Shown one piece after another: positions 50,561 to 58,121 of a stretch of 64,000 nt of DNA. A program made the translations under genes and the position numbers. Location of the stretch: positions 292,150-356,149 of the forward strand of contig JBDVKF010000006.1 of NCBI GenBank assembly GCA_039960995.1. The letters run 5' to 3'. This DNA comes from JABSSA01 sp039960995. Lineage in GTDB: Bacteria > Pseudomonadota > Alphaproteobacteria > Rhodobacterales > Rhodobacteraceae. The notes beneath the pieces were generated by a model. It saw nothing but the letters and a program-made list of their open reading frames with translations, made no database searches and was not told the DNA's origin. Positions within the stretch are counted from its first letter, which is position 1, and each line of letters starts with the position of its first letter.

Positions 50561-51457
50561 ATGCAGGGACAGCATCAATTGGTGGACGGCACACAAAATT
50601 TGACCACGCCTCATCCTGAGGAAAAGGTTTCGTTTGCAAAGTATGACAGACGCAGCCTGAGCTATGCGTCAACGTTTGAAGACCCACGTAAAGCGTTCTT
50701 TATTCGCATCATTGAAGCGTTCACCGGAAAGCTGACCATTATTCGCCTGATCCGCAAGTTTGAGCGGGCCGGAGCACCGCGTGGGCAAGGTTTCTGGCGG
50801 GCCTGTCTGGACGTTATGGGGATTGACCTGCTGACGCCTGATGAACAGCTCCAGCGCGTTCCAAAGGAAGGCCCGGTTATTGTCGTGGCCAATCATCCAC
50901 ATGGAATGGTTGACGGGATGATCTTTGCCGATCTGATTGGTCGGGTCCGGCCAGATTACCGTATATTAACACGTTCTTTGTTGACGGCCATCGACGACGT
51001 TGCGGGCAGTTATATGATCCCGGTGCCGTTCCCGCATGAGAAAGACGCGCAGCGCAAAGGCGTTGAAATGCGATCAAAAGCATTGGCGCACTTAAAAGAG
51101 GGCGGCGTTGTTGCCTTGTTCCCATCGGGCGTTGTTGCGTCGTCGGAAACCTGGTTTGGGCCTGCCGTCGAAGAAGAGTGGAACGTTTTTACGGCTCAAT
51201 TGATCCGACGTTCTGGTGCAACCGTTGTGCCAATGAAATTTCCGGGTGCCAACAGCAGGGCGTACCAGATTGCCAATAAGATCTCGCCCATGTTGCGCCA
51301 AGGCTTATTGTTGCATGAGATCGTGAATTCGACAAACAAGCCTCAGGCTCCGATTGTCGGTCACCCATTGCCGGATGAGAAGGTCCGGGAATGGAGCGAT
51401 GATCCACGCGGGTTCATGGCGTGGTTGCGTGAGCATACATTGGCGTTGAAAGACTAG
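50561..51457 (+). CDS. Lysophospholipid acyltransferase family protein
   Basis: 298 residues from ATG 50561. Acyltransferase block VANHPHGMVDG (conserved His/Asp of the HX4D type, slightly altered spacing) and later GGVVALFPSGVVASS and VPMKFPGANSR. PlsC-like enzymes acylate lysophosphatidic acid or ornithine lipids; the amphipathic N-terminus suggests membrane association. Follows ptsH by 19 bases. Substrate not certain. Confidence 0.85.
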   Translation: MQGQHQLVDGTQNLTTPHPEEKVSFAKYDRRSLSYASTFEDPRKAFFIRIIEAFTGKLTIIRLIRKFERAGAPRGQGFWRACLDVMGIDLLTPDEQLQRVPKEGPVIVVANHPHGMVDGMIFADLIGRVRPDYRILTRSLLTAIDDVAGSYMIPVPFPHEKDAQRKGVEMRSKALAHLKEGGVVALFPSGVVASSETWFGPAVEEEWNVFTAQLIRRSGATVVPMKFPGANSRAYQIANKISPMLRQGLLLHEIVNSTNKPQAPIVGHPLPDEKVREWSDDPRGFMAWLREHTLALKD

Positions 51458-52329
51458 CGCGTCGGAACTGGGGTTTCGCCGCGATAATCGTAAAAGCCGC
51501 GTTGTGTTTTACGACCAAGCCATCCTGCTTCAACGTATTTTGTCAAAAGCGGGCAGGGGCGATATTTCGTGTCTGCCAGACCGTCATGAAGCACGTTCAT
51601 AATGGCAAGACATGTATCCAGACCGATAAAATCGGCCAACTCCAGCGGGCCCATCGGATGGTTTGCACCAAGACGCATCGAGCTGTCGATCGATTGAACC
51701 GACCCGACCCCTTCGTACAGGGTGTATACGGCTTCGTTAATCATTGGCATGAGAATGCGATTCACGATGAAGGCCGGAAAATCCTCTGCGCTCGCAGAGG
51801 TTTTGCCTAAGCGGGCAACGACAGCCTCGCAGGATTTAAACGTTTCTTCGTCCGTCGCGATACCACGGATCAATTCCACCAATTGCATCACGGGCACAGG
51901 ATTCATGAAGTGAAAGCCCATGAATTTTTCAGGTCGGTCCGTCCGGCTGGCAAGTCGAGTGATCGAAATCGACGATGTATTTGATGTTAAAATTGTATGT
52001 GGTTTGAGGTGCGGCAACAAATCTTCAAAGATTGCCTGCTTGACGGTTTCACGTTCAGTCGCGGCCTCAATGACCAGATCGCTTGACCCAAGCTGAGCAA
52101 GCTCTTGCGTTGTGCGGATGCGGGCAAGAGCGGCAACTTTGTCGGCTTCGGTGATCTTTTGACGACTGACCTGACGATCAAGGTTTGATTGGATGGATGC
52201 AATCGCTGCGGAAAGAGTATCGGAGCTGACATCGCTAAGAATGACGTCGTACTCCGCTAATGCCATAACATGTGCGATGCCGTTGCCCATTTGACCTGCG
52301 CCGACGATTCCAATCGATTTGATGTCCAT
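51454..52329 (-). CDS. 3-hydroxyacyl (3-hydroxybutyryl)-CoA dehydrogenase
   Basis: 291 residues, NAD(P)-dependent. Rossmann motif GIVGAGQMGNGIAHVMALAEYDVILSD, catalytic His in MGFHFMNPVPVMQLVEL, and the C-terminal domain NHPMGPLELADFIGLDTCLAIM. Supplies or consumes 3-hydroxybutyryl-CoA for beta-oxidation, butanoate or PHB metabolism. Overlaps the acyltransferase gene convergently by 4 bases. Confidence 0.94.
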   Translation of the reverse strand: MDIKSIGIVGAGQMGNGIAHVMALAEYDVILSDVSSDTLSAAIASIQSNLDRQVSRQKITEADKVAALARIRTTQELAQLGSSDLVIEAATERETVKQAIFEDLLPHLKPHTILTSNTSSISITRLASRTDRPEKFMGFHFMNPVPVMQLVELIRGIATDEETFKSCEAVVARLGKTSASAEDFPAFIVNRILMPMINEAVYTLYEGVGSVQSIDSSMRLGANHPMGPLELADFIGLDTCLAIMNVLHDGLADTKYRPCPLLTKYVEAGWLGRKTQRGFYDYRGETPVPTR

Positions 52330-52496
52330 ACGTTGGCTCCTTTTCTAGCGCACATTAGGGGGCCGGAGCGCCTATCTGCAAGGGCACATCAACAGTTTGA
52401 GGTATTTGGACGTATCCAAGAAAAATGCAAGATTCAGCTAATCTTAAGGTCTGTATGTGATTCCCTAAACAGGGTGAGTAAATATGAGTGGGTATC

Positions 52497-53321
52497 ATGA
52501 GTTTTGATACGATGGGGCCGGGGGGCCTTGACTACCTACCGTGCCGGTATGGGGCATCAAAGTTACGTTTCCGTGGACCAAAGCGCGATTTGGACAAACC
52601 GTTCGTCGCATTCTTTGGTGGAACAAATACATACGGAAAGTTTGTTGAACGACCATTTGCAGATCTGATCGAAGATGAATTGGGGACTGCATGCGTCAAT
52701 TTTGGGTGTCTGAATGCAGGTGTTGATGTGTTGGCGCACGACTCGTTCATGTGTGAAATACGTGATCTATCACGGATCAGCGTCGTTCAAATTGTCAGTC
52801 CGCGAAACATGTCGAATCGGTTCTATACGGTGCATCCCCGTCGCAATGACCGGTTTTTAAAGCCGTCTGCATTGCTTGAGGCAGTGTACAAAGAAGTCGA
52901 TTTTTCACAGTTCAATTTCACCAAACATATGCTGAAAAGATTGCACGAAGTGTCATCGGACCGATTTCGCGCCGTAAAAGAAGAACTTCAAGCTGCTTGG
53001 TGTGCACGGATGCGGCAGATTTTAGGTGAGATGTCCGGCCAAGTCGTTCTCTTATGGGTCTCTGATCGTAAACCTGAAGATGATCAGGTTGAATTTGGCA
53101 GGGATCCATGGTTTGTCTCACGCGAGATGCTGGATGAAGTAACCTCGAAAGTTGCCGCATATGTTGAAGTTGTCGCTTCGCCAAATGTGATCAACCTTGG
53201 AACTGAAGGAATGGTGTATTCAGAAATGGAAGAACCTGCGGCCCGGTCATTGCTTGGTCCTGCGGCACATCGCGAAGTCGCGGAAAAGTTAGTTCCGGTG
53301 TTGCGGAGCCTGCTGAAATAA
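52497..53321 (+). CDS. DUF6473 family protein
   Basis: About 274 residues from ATG 52497 (a GTG three codons earlier is an alternative). N-terminal DYLPCRYGASKLRFRGPKRDLDKPFVAFFGGTNTYGKFVERPF and FGCLNAGVDVLAHDS match the family, which is common in Rhodobacterales and whose members likely have an SGNH/GT-like fold. Ends with a terminator shared with etfA. No biochemical role known. Confidence 0.75.
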   Translation: MSFDTMGPGGLDYLPCRYGASKLRFRGPKRDLDKPFVAFFGGTNTYGKFVERPFADLIEDELGTACVNFGCLNAGVDVLAHDSFMCEIRDLSRISVVQIVSPRNMSNRFYTVHPRRNDRFLKPSALLEAVYKEVDFSQFNFTKHMLKRLHEVSSDRFRAVKEELQAAWCARMRQILGEMSGQVVLLWVSDRKPEDDQVEFGRDPWFVSREMLDEVTSKVAAYVEVVASPNVINLGTEGMVYSEMEEPAARSLLGPAAHREVAEKLVPVLRSLLK

Positions 53322-53345
53322 AAAACCCGCCAGTTGGCGGGTTTT
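53322..53345. terminator. Bidirectional terminator
   Basis: AAAACCCGCC-AGTT-GGCGGGTTTT, a perfect 10-base stem with A/T runs on both sides, sits between the convergent DUF6473 and etfA genes (18 bases before the etfA stop). Works for both strands. Confidence 0.93.
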
Positions 53346-53362
53346 CTTTGTTTCGTAGATGA

Positions 53363-54289
53363 TTACAGTTTTTCGATCAATTCAGGTACGGCCGTGAAGA
53401 GATCCGCAACAAGGCCGAAGTCTGCAACCTGAAAGATTGGTGCTTCTTCGTCTTTGTTGATTGCAACGATCACTTTCGAATCCTTCATACCGGCCAAGTG
53501 CTGGATCGCGCCCGAGATGCCGACGGCGACATAAAGGTCAGGTGCAACCACCTTGCCTGTTTGACCGACTTGCCAGTCATTTGGGGCATATCCCGAATCC
53601 ACCGCAGCACGAGATGCACCAACAGCAGCGCCAAGTTTGTCCGCTAGTTTTTCGATCAAGGCAAAGTCGTCTTCGGATCCGACACCACGACCACCAGAGA
53701 CTACTACGCCTGCAGACGTAAGTTCCGGGCGGTCACTTGCCGCGACTTTATCTTCGACCCAAGAGGACAAGGAGGGGTCAGCGGCTGCGCCGACAGTTTC
53801 AACTGAGGCTGACCCACCAGTTCCTGCTGCGTCAAATGTTGAGGTCCGGAACGTGATGACTTTTTTCGCGTCCGATGATTTGACAGTCTGGATCGCATTG
53901 CCCGCGTAAATTGGTCGTTCGAACGTAGATCCGTCGACGACAGCGGTGGCATCCGAAATGATCATCACATCAAGAAGTGCCGCAATACGTGGCATGATGT
54001 TTTTGGCATCCGTAGTGGCAGGTGCCACGATGTGTTCGTAATTACCGGACAGTGACACGATCAAATCGGCCACTGGCTCGGCCAAACGCTTTCCGTACAA
54101 CGCGTCTTCGGCGCACAGCACCTTAGAAACTCCGTCGATTGTTGCGGCTTGGGCCGCAGCGTCGGCACATTTCGCGCCTGTGGCAAGCACTGTCACATCA
54201 CCCAAAGCCTTTGATGCAGTGACGGTTTTTGCAGTTGCATCCATGGCCAATTCGCCATCGTTGATTTCTGCGAGAAGAAGAACGCCCAT
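53363..54289 (-). CDS. etfA: Electron transfer flavoprotein alpha subunit
   Basis: 308 residues. Carries electrons from acyl-CoA and other dehydrogenases to ETF-ubiquinone oxidoreductase. FAD-binding C-terminal domain VVSGGRGVGSEDDF and PNDWQVGQTGKVVAPDLYVAVGISGAIQHLAGMKDSKVIVAINKDEEAPIF. Paired with etfB through a one-base overlap. Serves enzymes like the dehydrogenases at 39679 and elsewhere. Confidence 0.97.
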   Translation of the reverse strand: MGVLLLAEINDGELAMDATAKTVTASKALGDVTVLATGAKCADAAAQAATIDGVSKVLCAEDALYGKRLAEPVADLIVSLSGNYEHIVAPATTDAKNIMPRIAALLDVMIISDATAVVDGSTFERPIYAGNAIQTVKSSDAKKVITFRTSTFDAAGTGGSASVETVGAAADPSLSSWVEDKVAASDRPELTSAGVVVSGGRGVGSEDDFALIEKLADKLGAAVGASRAAVDSGYAPNDWQVGQTGKVVAPDLYVAVGISGAIQHLAGMKDSKVIVAINKDEEAPIFQVADFGLVADLFTAVPELIEKL

Positions 54290-55047
54290 TACACAGCCCC
54301 CGCTTCTTTAAGTTTCTCGACCAGCTCGTCCACCGATCCAACTGTGATACCTGCAGCACGTGTGGCAGGTTCTGCGGTGCCAACAACCTCAAGACGTGGG
54401 GTTAAATCAACGCCGTAATCGGCAGCTGTTTTTTCGTCCAGCGGCTTCTTCTTGGCTTTCATGATGTTGGGCAGTGACGCATAGCGAGGTTCGTTCAGGC
54501 GTAGATCAACAGTCACGACCGTTGGCATGTTCACTTCGATTGTTTGAAGGCCGCCGTCGACTTCGCGGGTAACTTTTGCTTTGTCACCGGAAATTTCGAC
54601 TTCAGACGCAAACGTCGCTTGTGACCATCCTAAAAGTGCCGCCAGCATTTGACCGGTTGCATTCATGTCATTGTCGATTGCCTGCTTGCCGCAGAGAACC
54701 AAACTTGGCTGTTCTTCTTCAACGACCTTTGCAAGGATTTTGGCGACCGCCAAAGGTTCTATGTCGTTGTGAACATCATCAGCGGCAATCACTAGGATGG
54801 CGCGATCTGCACCCATGGCCAGCGCGGTCCGTAGTGTTTCTTGCGATTGTTTAACACCAATGGAAACGGCAACCACTTCGTCGGCTTGGCCAGCTTCTTT
54901 TAGGCGTATGGCCTGTTCGACGGATATTTCATCGAACGGGTTCATCGACATTTTGACATTTGCAAGATCAACACCCGTGCCGTCCGCTTTGACGCGAACT
55001 TTCACGTTGTAGTCGATCACACGTTTTACAGGTACGAGCACCTTCAT
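54289..55047 (-). CDS. etfB: Electron transfer flavoprotein beta subunit
   Basis: 252 residues. MKVLVPVKRVIDYNVKVRVK and MSMNPFDEISVEQAIRLKE open the family; LVLCGKQAIDNDMNATGQMLAALLGW and VTVDLRLNEPRYASLPNIMKAKKKP follow, the region that in the human protein carries the anchoring loop and AMP site. First gene of the etfBA pair; start at ATG 55047. Confidence 0.97.
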   Translation of the reverse strand: MKVLVPVKRVIDYNVKVRVKADGTGVDLANVKMSMNPFDEISVEQAIRLKEAGQADEVVAVSIGVKQSQETLRTALAMGADRAILVIAADDVHNDIEPLAVAKILAKVVEEEQPSLVLCGKQAIDNDMNATGQMLAALLGWSQATFASEVEISGDKAKVTREVDGGLQTIEVNMPTVVTVDLRLNEPRYASLPNIMKAKKKPLDEKTAADYGVDLTPRLEVVGTAEPATRAAGITVGSVDELVEKLKEAGAV

Positions 55048-55233
55048 AAACGTTTATCTCCCATAATGGTTCGACTTCCTTGTTAGAAGCGATCTAGTGA
55101 CTAAGGAGTGGTTTACGCAAGCTACTCGCCCAAAAACAGGATAAAATCGTTGCGTCACTATCCGAAGACGTCGTGTTGCAGAACGAGTGCGTCCTTTATG
55201 GGCCTGAAGTGTAACTTTCTAAGGAGTTATGTG

Positions 55234-55791
55234 ATGTAAAGAGTTCTGGGATTTGGTGGATTTTTCTTTCGTTCAAATGACCGCGAAGCGCTTGCTAAGT
55301 GGTATCATGATGTCCTCGGCATCAGTTTGGTGCCACAAACAAAGGAAGAAACACCGTGGTTGGCCGAAGTTGGTGGAACCGTATTCGCCCCTTTTTCCTC
55401 AGATACGTCGTATTTTTCGGCGGACAAGTCATTCATGATCAATTTTCGCGTCGGCGACATAGATGCAATGATTGCGCAGATCGAAGCTGCGGGCACAGAG
55501 GTCACGCATCTTGACGATATGCCGAGTATTGGGAAATTTGCGCATTTGGCGGACCCAGAGGGAACGCCGATCGAACTTGGCAGCCCGAATAACTGTTCAA
55601 CTGGTCAGCGATTTGCGCCGGGGACCCACAGAACGTCATCCTTGCCACCGTCGTTGGCCACGCGTGCGGCGACGAAAAACCAATCACTCAGACGGTTAAG
55701 ATACTTTACTGCGGCGGGGTTGATCGCTTCGACGGTTGCCAATTCCACGGCCAAACGTTCTGCGCGGCGTGATACAGTGCGGCAGACGTGA
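55234..55791 (+). pseudogene. VOC-family gene with a stop at codon 2
   Basis: AAGGAG at 55221-55226 and ATG 55234 give a perfect start, but the second codon is TAA (55237). In the same frame, reading then continues RVLGFGGFFFRSNDREALAKWYHDVLGIS... to ...GKFAHLADPEGTPIELGSP, a complete VOC (glyoxalase-like) domain with KWYHDVLG and EGTPIEL. No other good in-frame start exists before TTG 55327. One base (AAA or AAG to TAA) would explain it. The frame also runs past its likely end, antisense into the adenosyltransferase gene, to 55791. Likely inactive unless another start is used. Confidence 0.75.
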
Positions 55792-56177
55792 AGATGTGCA
55801 GAAAGGGCTGAACCACCCGGTAAAATGAAACTGCGCAATGTTTCCAGATGCGCGTTCATGGCGTCAATTTCGGATTCCAGCCGCTCCACCTGAGCATCGG
55901 TCATGCGCAGCGGTGAATACTCGGATTCAGCGTCTTTCGCCATGTCTGGGCGGCATAGATCAGCGCCAAGATCGAAAAGATCGTTCTGGATCAGACTTAG
56001 CGCGCCATCCATTTCAGCCGACGCAACAAGGCGGGCAACGCCGACGAATGAATTCAGTTCGTCCGACGTTCCATAGGAAGAGACACGCAAGGAATGTTTC
56101 GCAACGCGAACACCGTTGCCCAAAGCGGTTTCACCAGCGTCACCCGTCTTTGTGTAAATCTTGTTGATAACAACCAT
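55605..56177 (-). CDS. Cob(I)yrinic acid a,c-diamide adenosyltransferase (PduO type)
   Basis: Adenosylates cob(I)alamin using ATP. 190 residues: IYTKTGDAGETALGNGVRVAKHSLRV at the start, SYGTSDELNSFVGVAR, LPGGSALSAHLHVCRTVSRRAERLAVEL, and the C-terminal LNRLSDWFFVAARVAN. All PduO-type signatures are present. One-base overlap with the twin-helix protein gene upstream. Confidence 0.94.
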   Translation of the reverse strand: MVVINKIYTKTGDAGETALGNGVRVAKHSLRVSSYGTSDELNSFVGVARLVASAEMDGALSLIQNDLFDLGADLCRPDMAKDAESEYSPLRMTDAQVERLESEIDAMNAHLETLRSFILPGGSALSAHLHVCRTVSRRAERLAVELATVEAINPAAVKYLNRLSDWFFVAARVANDGGKDDVLWVPGANR

Positions 56178-56386
56178 CAGCCACCTGTCTGTCGTTTGAT
56201 GAGAATATAGGAAACGATCAATAGGACTGCCAAGAACTGCGCCCCGATGCGATATCGCATGAGCTTGTTAGAGTTCTTTTGTGCCCAACCTGACCCCTTT
56301 GCAAAGCCGCCGAGGCCCAGCATCAGTACAACCACGACTGCGAGGCAGGCGAGGAGGATCAAAATGAAAAACGGATCAGAAGCCAT
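56177..56386 (-). CDS. Twin transmembrane helix small protein (HIG1-like)
   Basis: 69 residues, two hydrophobic helices: 5-28 (FFILILLACLAVVVVLMLGLGG) and 46-64 (RIGAQFLAVLLIVSYILI), with the QKNSNKLMRYRIGAQ loop between. HIG1/twin-helix family; in mitochondria relatives support respiratory supercomplexes, bacterial role unproven. ATG 56386, upstream partner of the adenosyltransferase. Confidence 0.85.
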   Translation of the reverse strand: MASDPFFILILLACLAVVVVLMLGLGGFAKGSGWAQKNSNKLMRYRIGAQFLAVLLIVSYILIKRQTGG

Positions 56387-56447
56387 GGGATACCTGCCAA
56401 GTTGCCGTATGCGTGTGATTTAGGCGAGAACTGGCAAAAAGCGAACC

Positions 56448-57281
56448 CTAGCCACCCTTGGACAACACGCTGTCCAATGCCCGCGTAGGCAAAATACGCT
56501 TGAGAATGGCCATTATGTAGGTCGGTGTTGTGACAAAGTAGCGCGGACGCGGGTTCGGAACGGTCAAGGCTTTAAGCAACTTTTGAGCGACTGCGTCTGC
56601 CTCCAGCTCGAAAGTTGTGCTGCTGGAGCCTTTGTACAGTTTATCCAATAAGCTCTCGCGATATTGGTCTACGCGCGGCGAATTTTCCCAATCTATCCAT
56701 TTTTCAAAGTGCTTTACCGCATTTTCGCGAAATTTCGTACGGATTGGACCGGGTTCGATCAGAACGACTTTGATGTCGGTATCTCGCAATTCTATTCGCA
56801 TTGTGTCGGTTAGACCTTCAAGGGCGAATTTGGATGCATTGTAGGCCCCGCGCCACGGTGACGTTACAAGTCCCAGAACAGAAGAGCATTGCACGACGCA
56901 CCCATGCCCTTGAGCGCGCATAATAGGCAAAGCATGTAACGTCAGTTCATGCCAGCCAAAGAAGTTAGCTTCAAAAATCGCACGCAAGGCATCTGTTGGC
57001 AAATCTTCGACTGGACCGGGGATGGCATATGCCCCGTTGTTGAACAGCGCGTCCAATGTTCCGCCTGTGGCATCCATAGTGGCGGCAAACCCTGACTTGA
57101 TGCTGTCGGAGTCGGCATAGTCGATACGTGGAGATTCAAAGCCCTTTTCACGCAAAGCTTCGCAATCTGCTTCTTTTCTGCATGACGCAAAAACGCGCCA
57201 GCCTTTGGCGCGCAAAAGCTCGGCTGATGCCAAGCCAATGCCCGATGAACAGCCTGTAATTAGGATAGATTTTTCAGCCAA
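56448..57281 (-). CDS. Short-chain dehydrogenase/reductase (non-FabG type)
   Basis: 277 residues from TTG 57281, which has GGAAGG 6 bases upstream; upstream in-frame starts lack such a site. TGCSSGIGLASAE, FNNGAYAIPG (in place of NNAG), catalytic Ser in QCSSVLGLVTSPW and Tyr/Lys in GAYNASKFALEGLTDTMR. C-terminal amphipathic region (YIMAILKRILPTRALDSVL) suggests membrane association. Substrate unknown. Confidence 0.87.
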   Translation of the reverse strand: MAEKSILITGCSSGIGLASAELLRAKGWRVFASCRKEADCEALREKGFESPRIDYADSDSIKSGFAATMDATGGTLDALFNNGAYAIPGPVEDLPTDALRAIFEANFFGWHELTLHALPIMRAQGHGCVVQCSSVLGLVTSPWRGAYNASKFALEGLTDTMRIELRDTDIKVVLIEPGPIRTKFRENAVKHFEKWIDWENSPRVDQYRESLLDKLYKGSSSTTFELEADAVAQKLLKALTVPNPRPRYFVTTPTYIMAILKRILPTRALDSVLSKGG

Positions 57282-57340
57282 ATCATTGCCTTCCCGTGCT
57301 GGATGATCTGCACAATGGTCTAGCAAAGATCAGAGTGCAA

Positions 57341-57958
57341 TTACCCGTCGCTGAGAAGGAAATCCGCCATCCAGCCCTGTGCGCCATTTTGGACAGACTG
57401 CAGGCGCACCCATCCGTTGCCGGGATCTTCGAGGATCACCACTTTATCGCCGCGCACCATACGATTAACGACATCAAAGTTCTTACCTGGGCCGCCTCTA
57501 ACGTTTACCCGATTTCCAGTGACTGAACGGATATCTTCGTTTGAAGCAATCTGTTGTTCCGTGACAGGGTCAGCGGAAAAATCAACAGGTGTTACCGTGG
57601 CCGGTGTCGCGCCTTCAATTAGGCTGGGCAATTCAAAAACTGGCGCAGCGATTTGTTCAACGACGGCTTCTTCAACAGGTTCTTCTTCGCGCAAGACAAC
57701 ACGCGCTGGAACTGTCTGAAGCGCTGAAGACGTACGAACAACGTCTTCGAGTTTGACAAGATCAAGCGAAACACGTGTCACGACTTCTGGAACGTCGGCG
57801 ACAACCACGTCTTCTTGTTGCTGGATTTCTGCAGTTCGGATATTTTCCGGCGCCTCGATACGAGACATCCTCGTCGCGACCGGATCAAAATCAGAGCCGC
57901 CACTCAAATGAAAAAAGGCGAAACCTAAAAATAGAAAAGAAATTGCAATAAAACGCAT
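57341..57958 (-). CDS. SH3-domain-containing exported protein
   Basis: 205 residues from ATG 57958 (the 21-base upstream alternative lacks a ribosome site). N-terminal signal/anchor MRFIAISFLFLGFAFFH, an acidic Val/Glu-rich linker (about 45-125), then a bacterial SH3 (SH3_3) domain, about 145-205: NRVNVRGGPGKNFDVVNRMVRGDKVVILEDPGNGWVRLQ...GWMADFLL. Likely binds cell wall or a partner protein. Confidence 0.85.
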   Translation of the reverse strand: MRFIAISFLFLGFAFFHLSGGSDFDPVATRMSRIEAPENIRTAEIQQQEDVVVADVPEVVTRVSLDLVKLEDVVRTSSALQTVPARVVLREEEPVEEAVVEQIAAPVFELPSLIEGATPATVTPVDFSADPVTEQQIASNEDIRSVTGNRVNVRGGPGKNFDVVNRMVRGDKVVILEDPGNGWVRLQSVQNGAQGWMADFLLSDG

Positions 57959-58121
57959 CGTTAACGTCCCCCCGGACATACAGAATCTTCACATGAGTGT
58001 TACGTTAACAGATTGGCCGTTTTTCGCCCATGGGAAAAAAGCGATTATTTCCCAGAAAAATATTGGATGGGAATGTTGCAACGCGCTTGTTCCTGCTTGG
58101 GTGGACCGCTACACAGCATCT

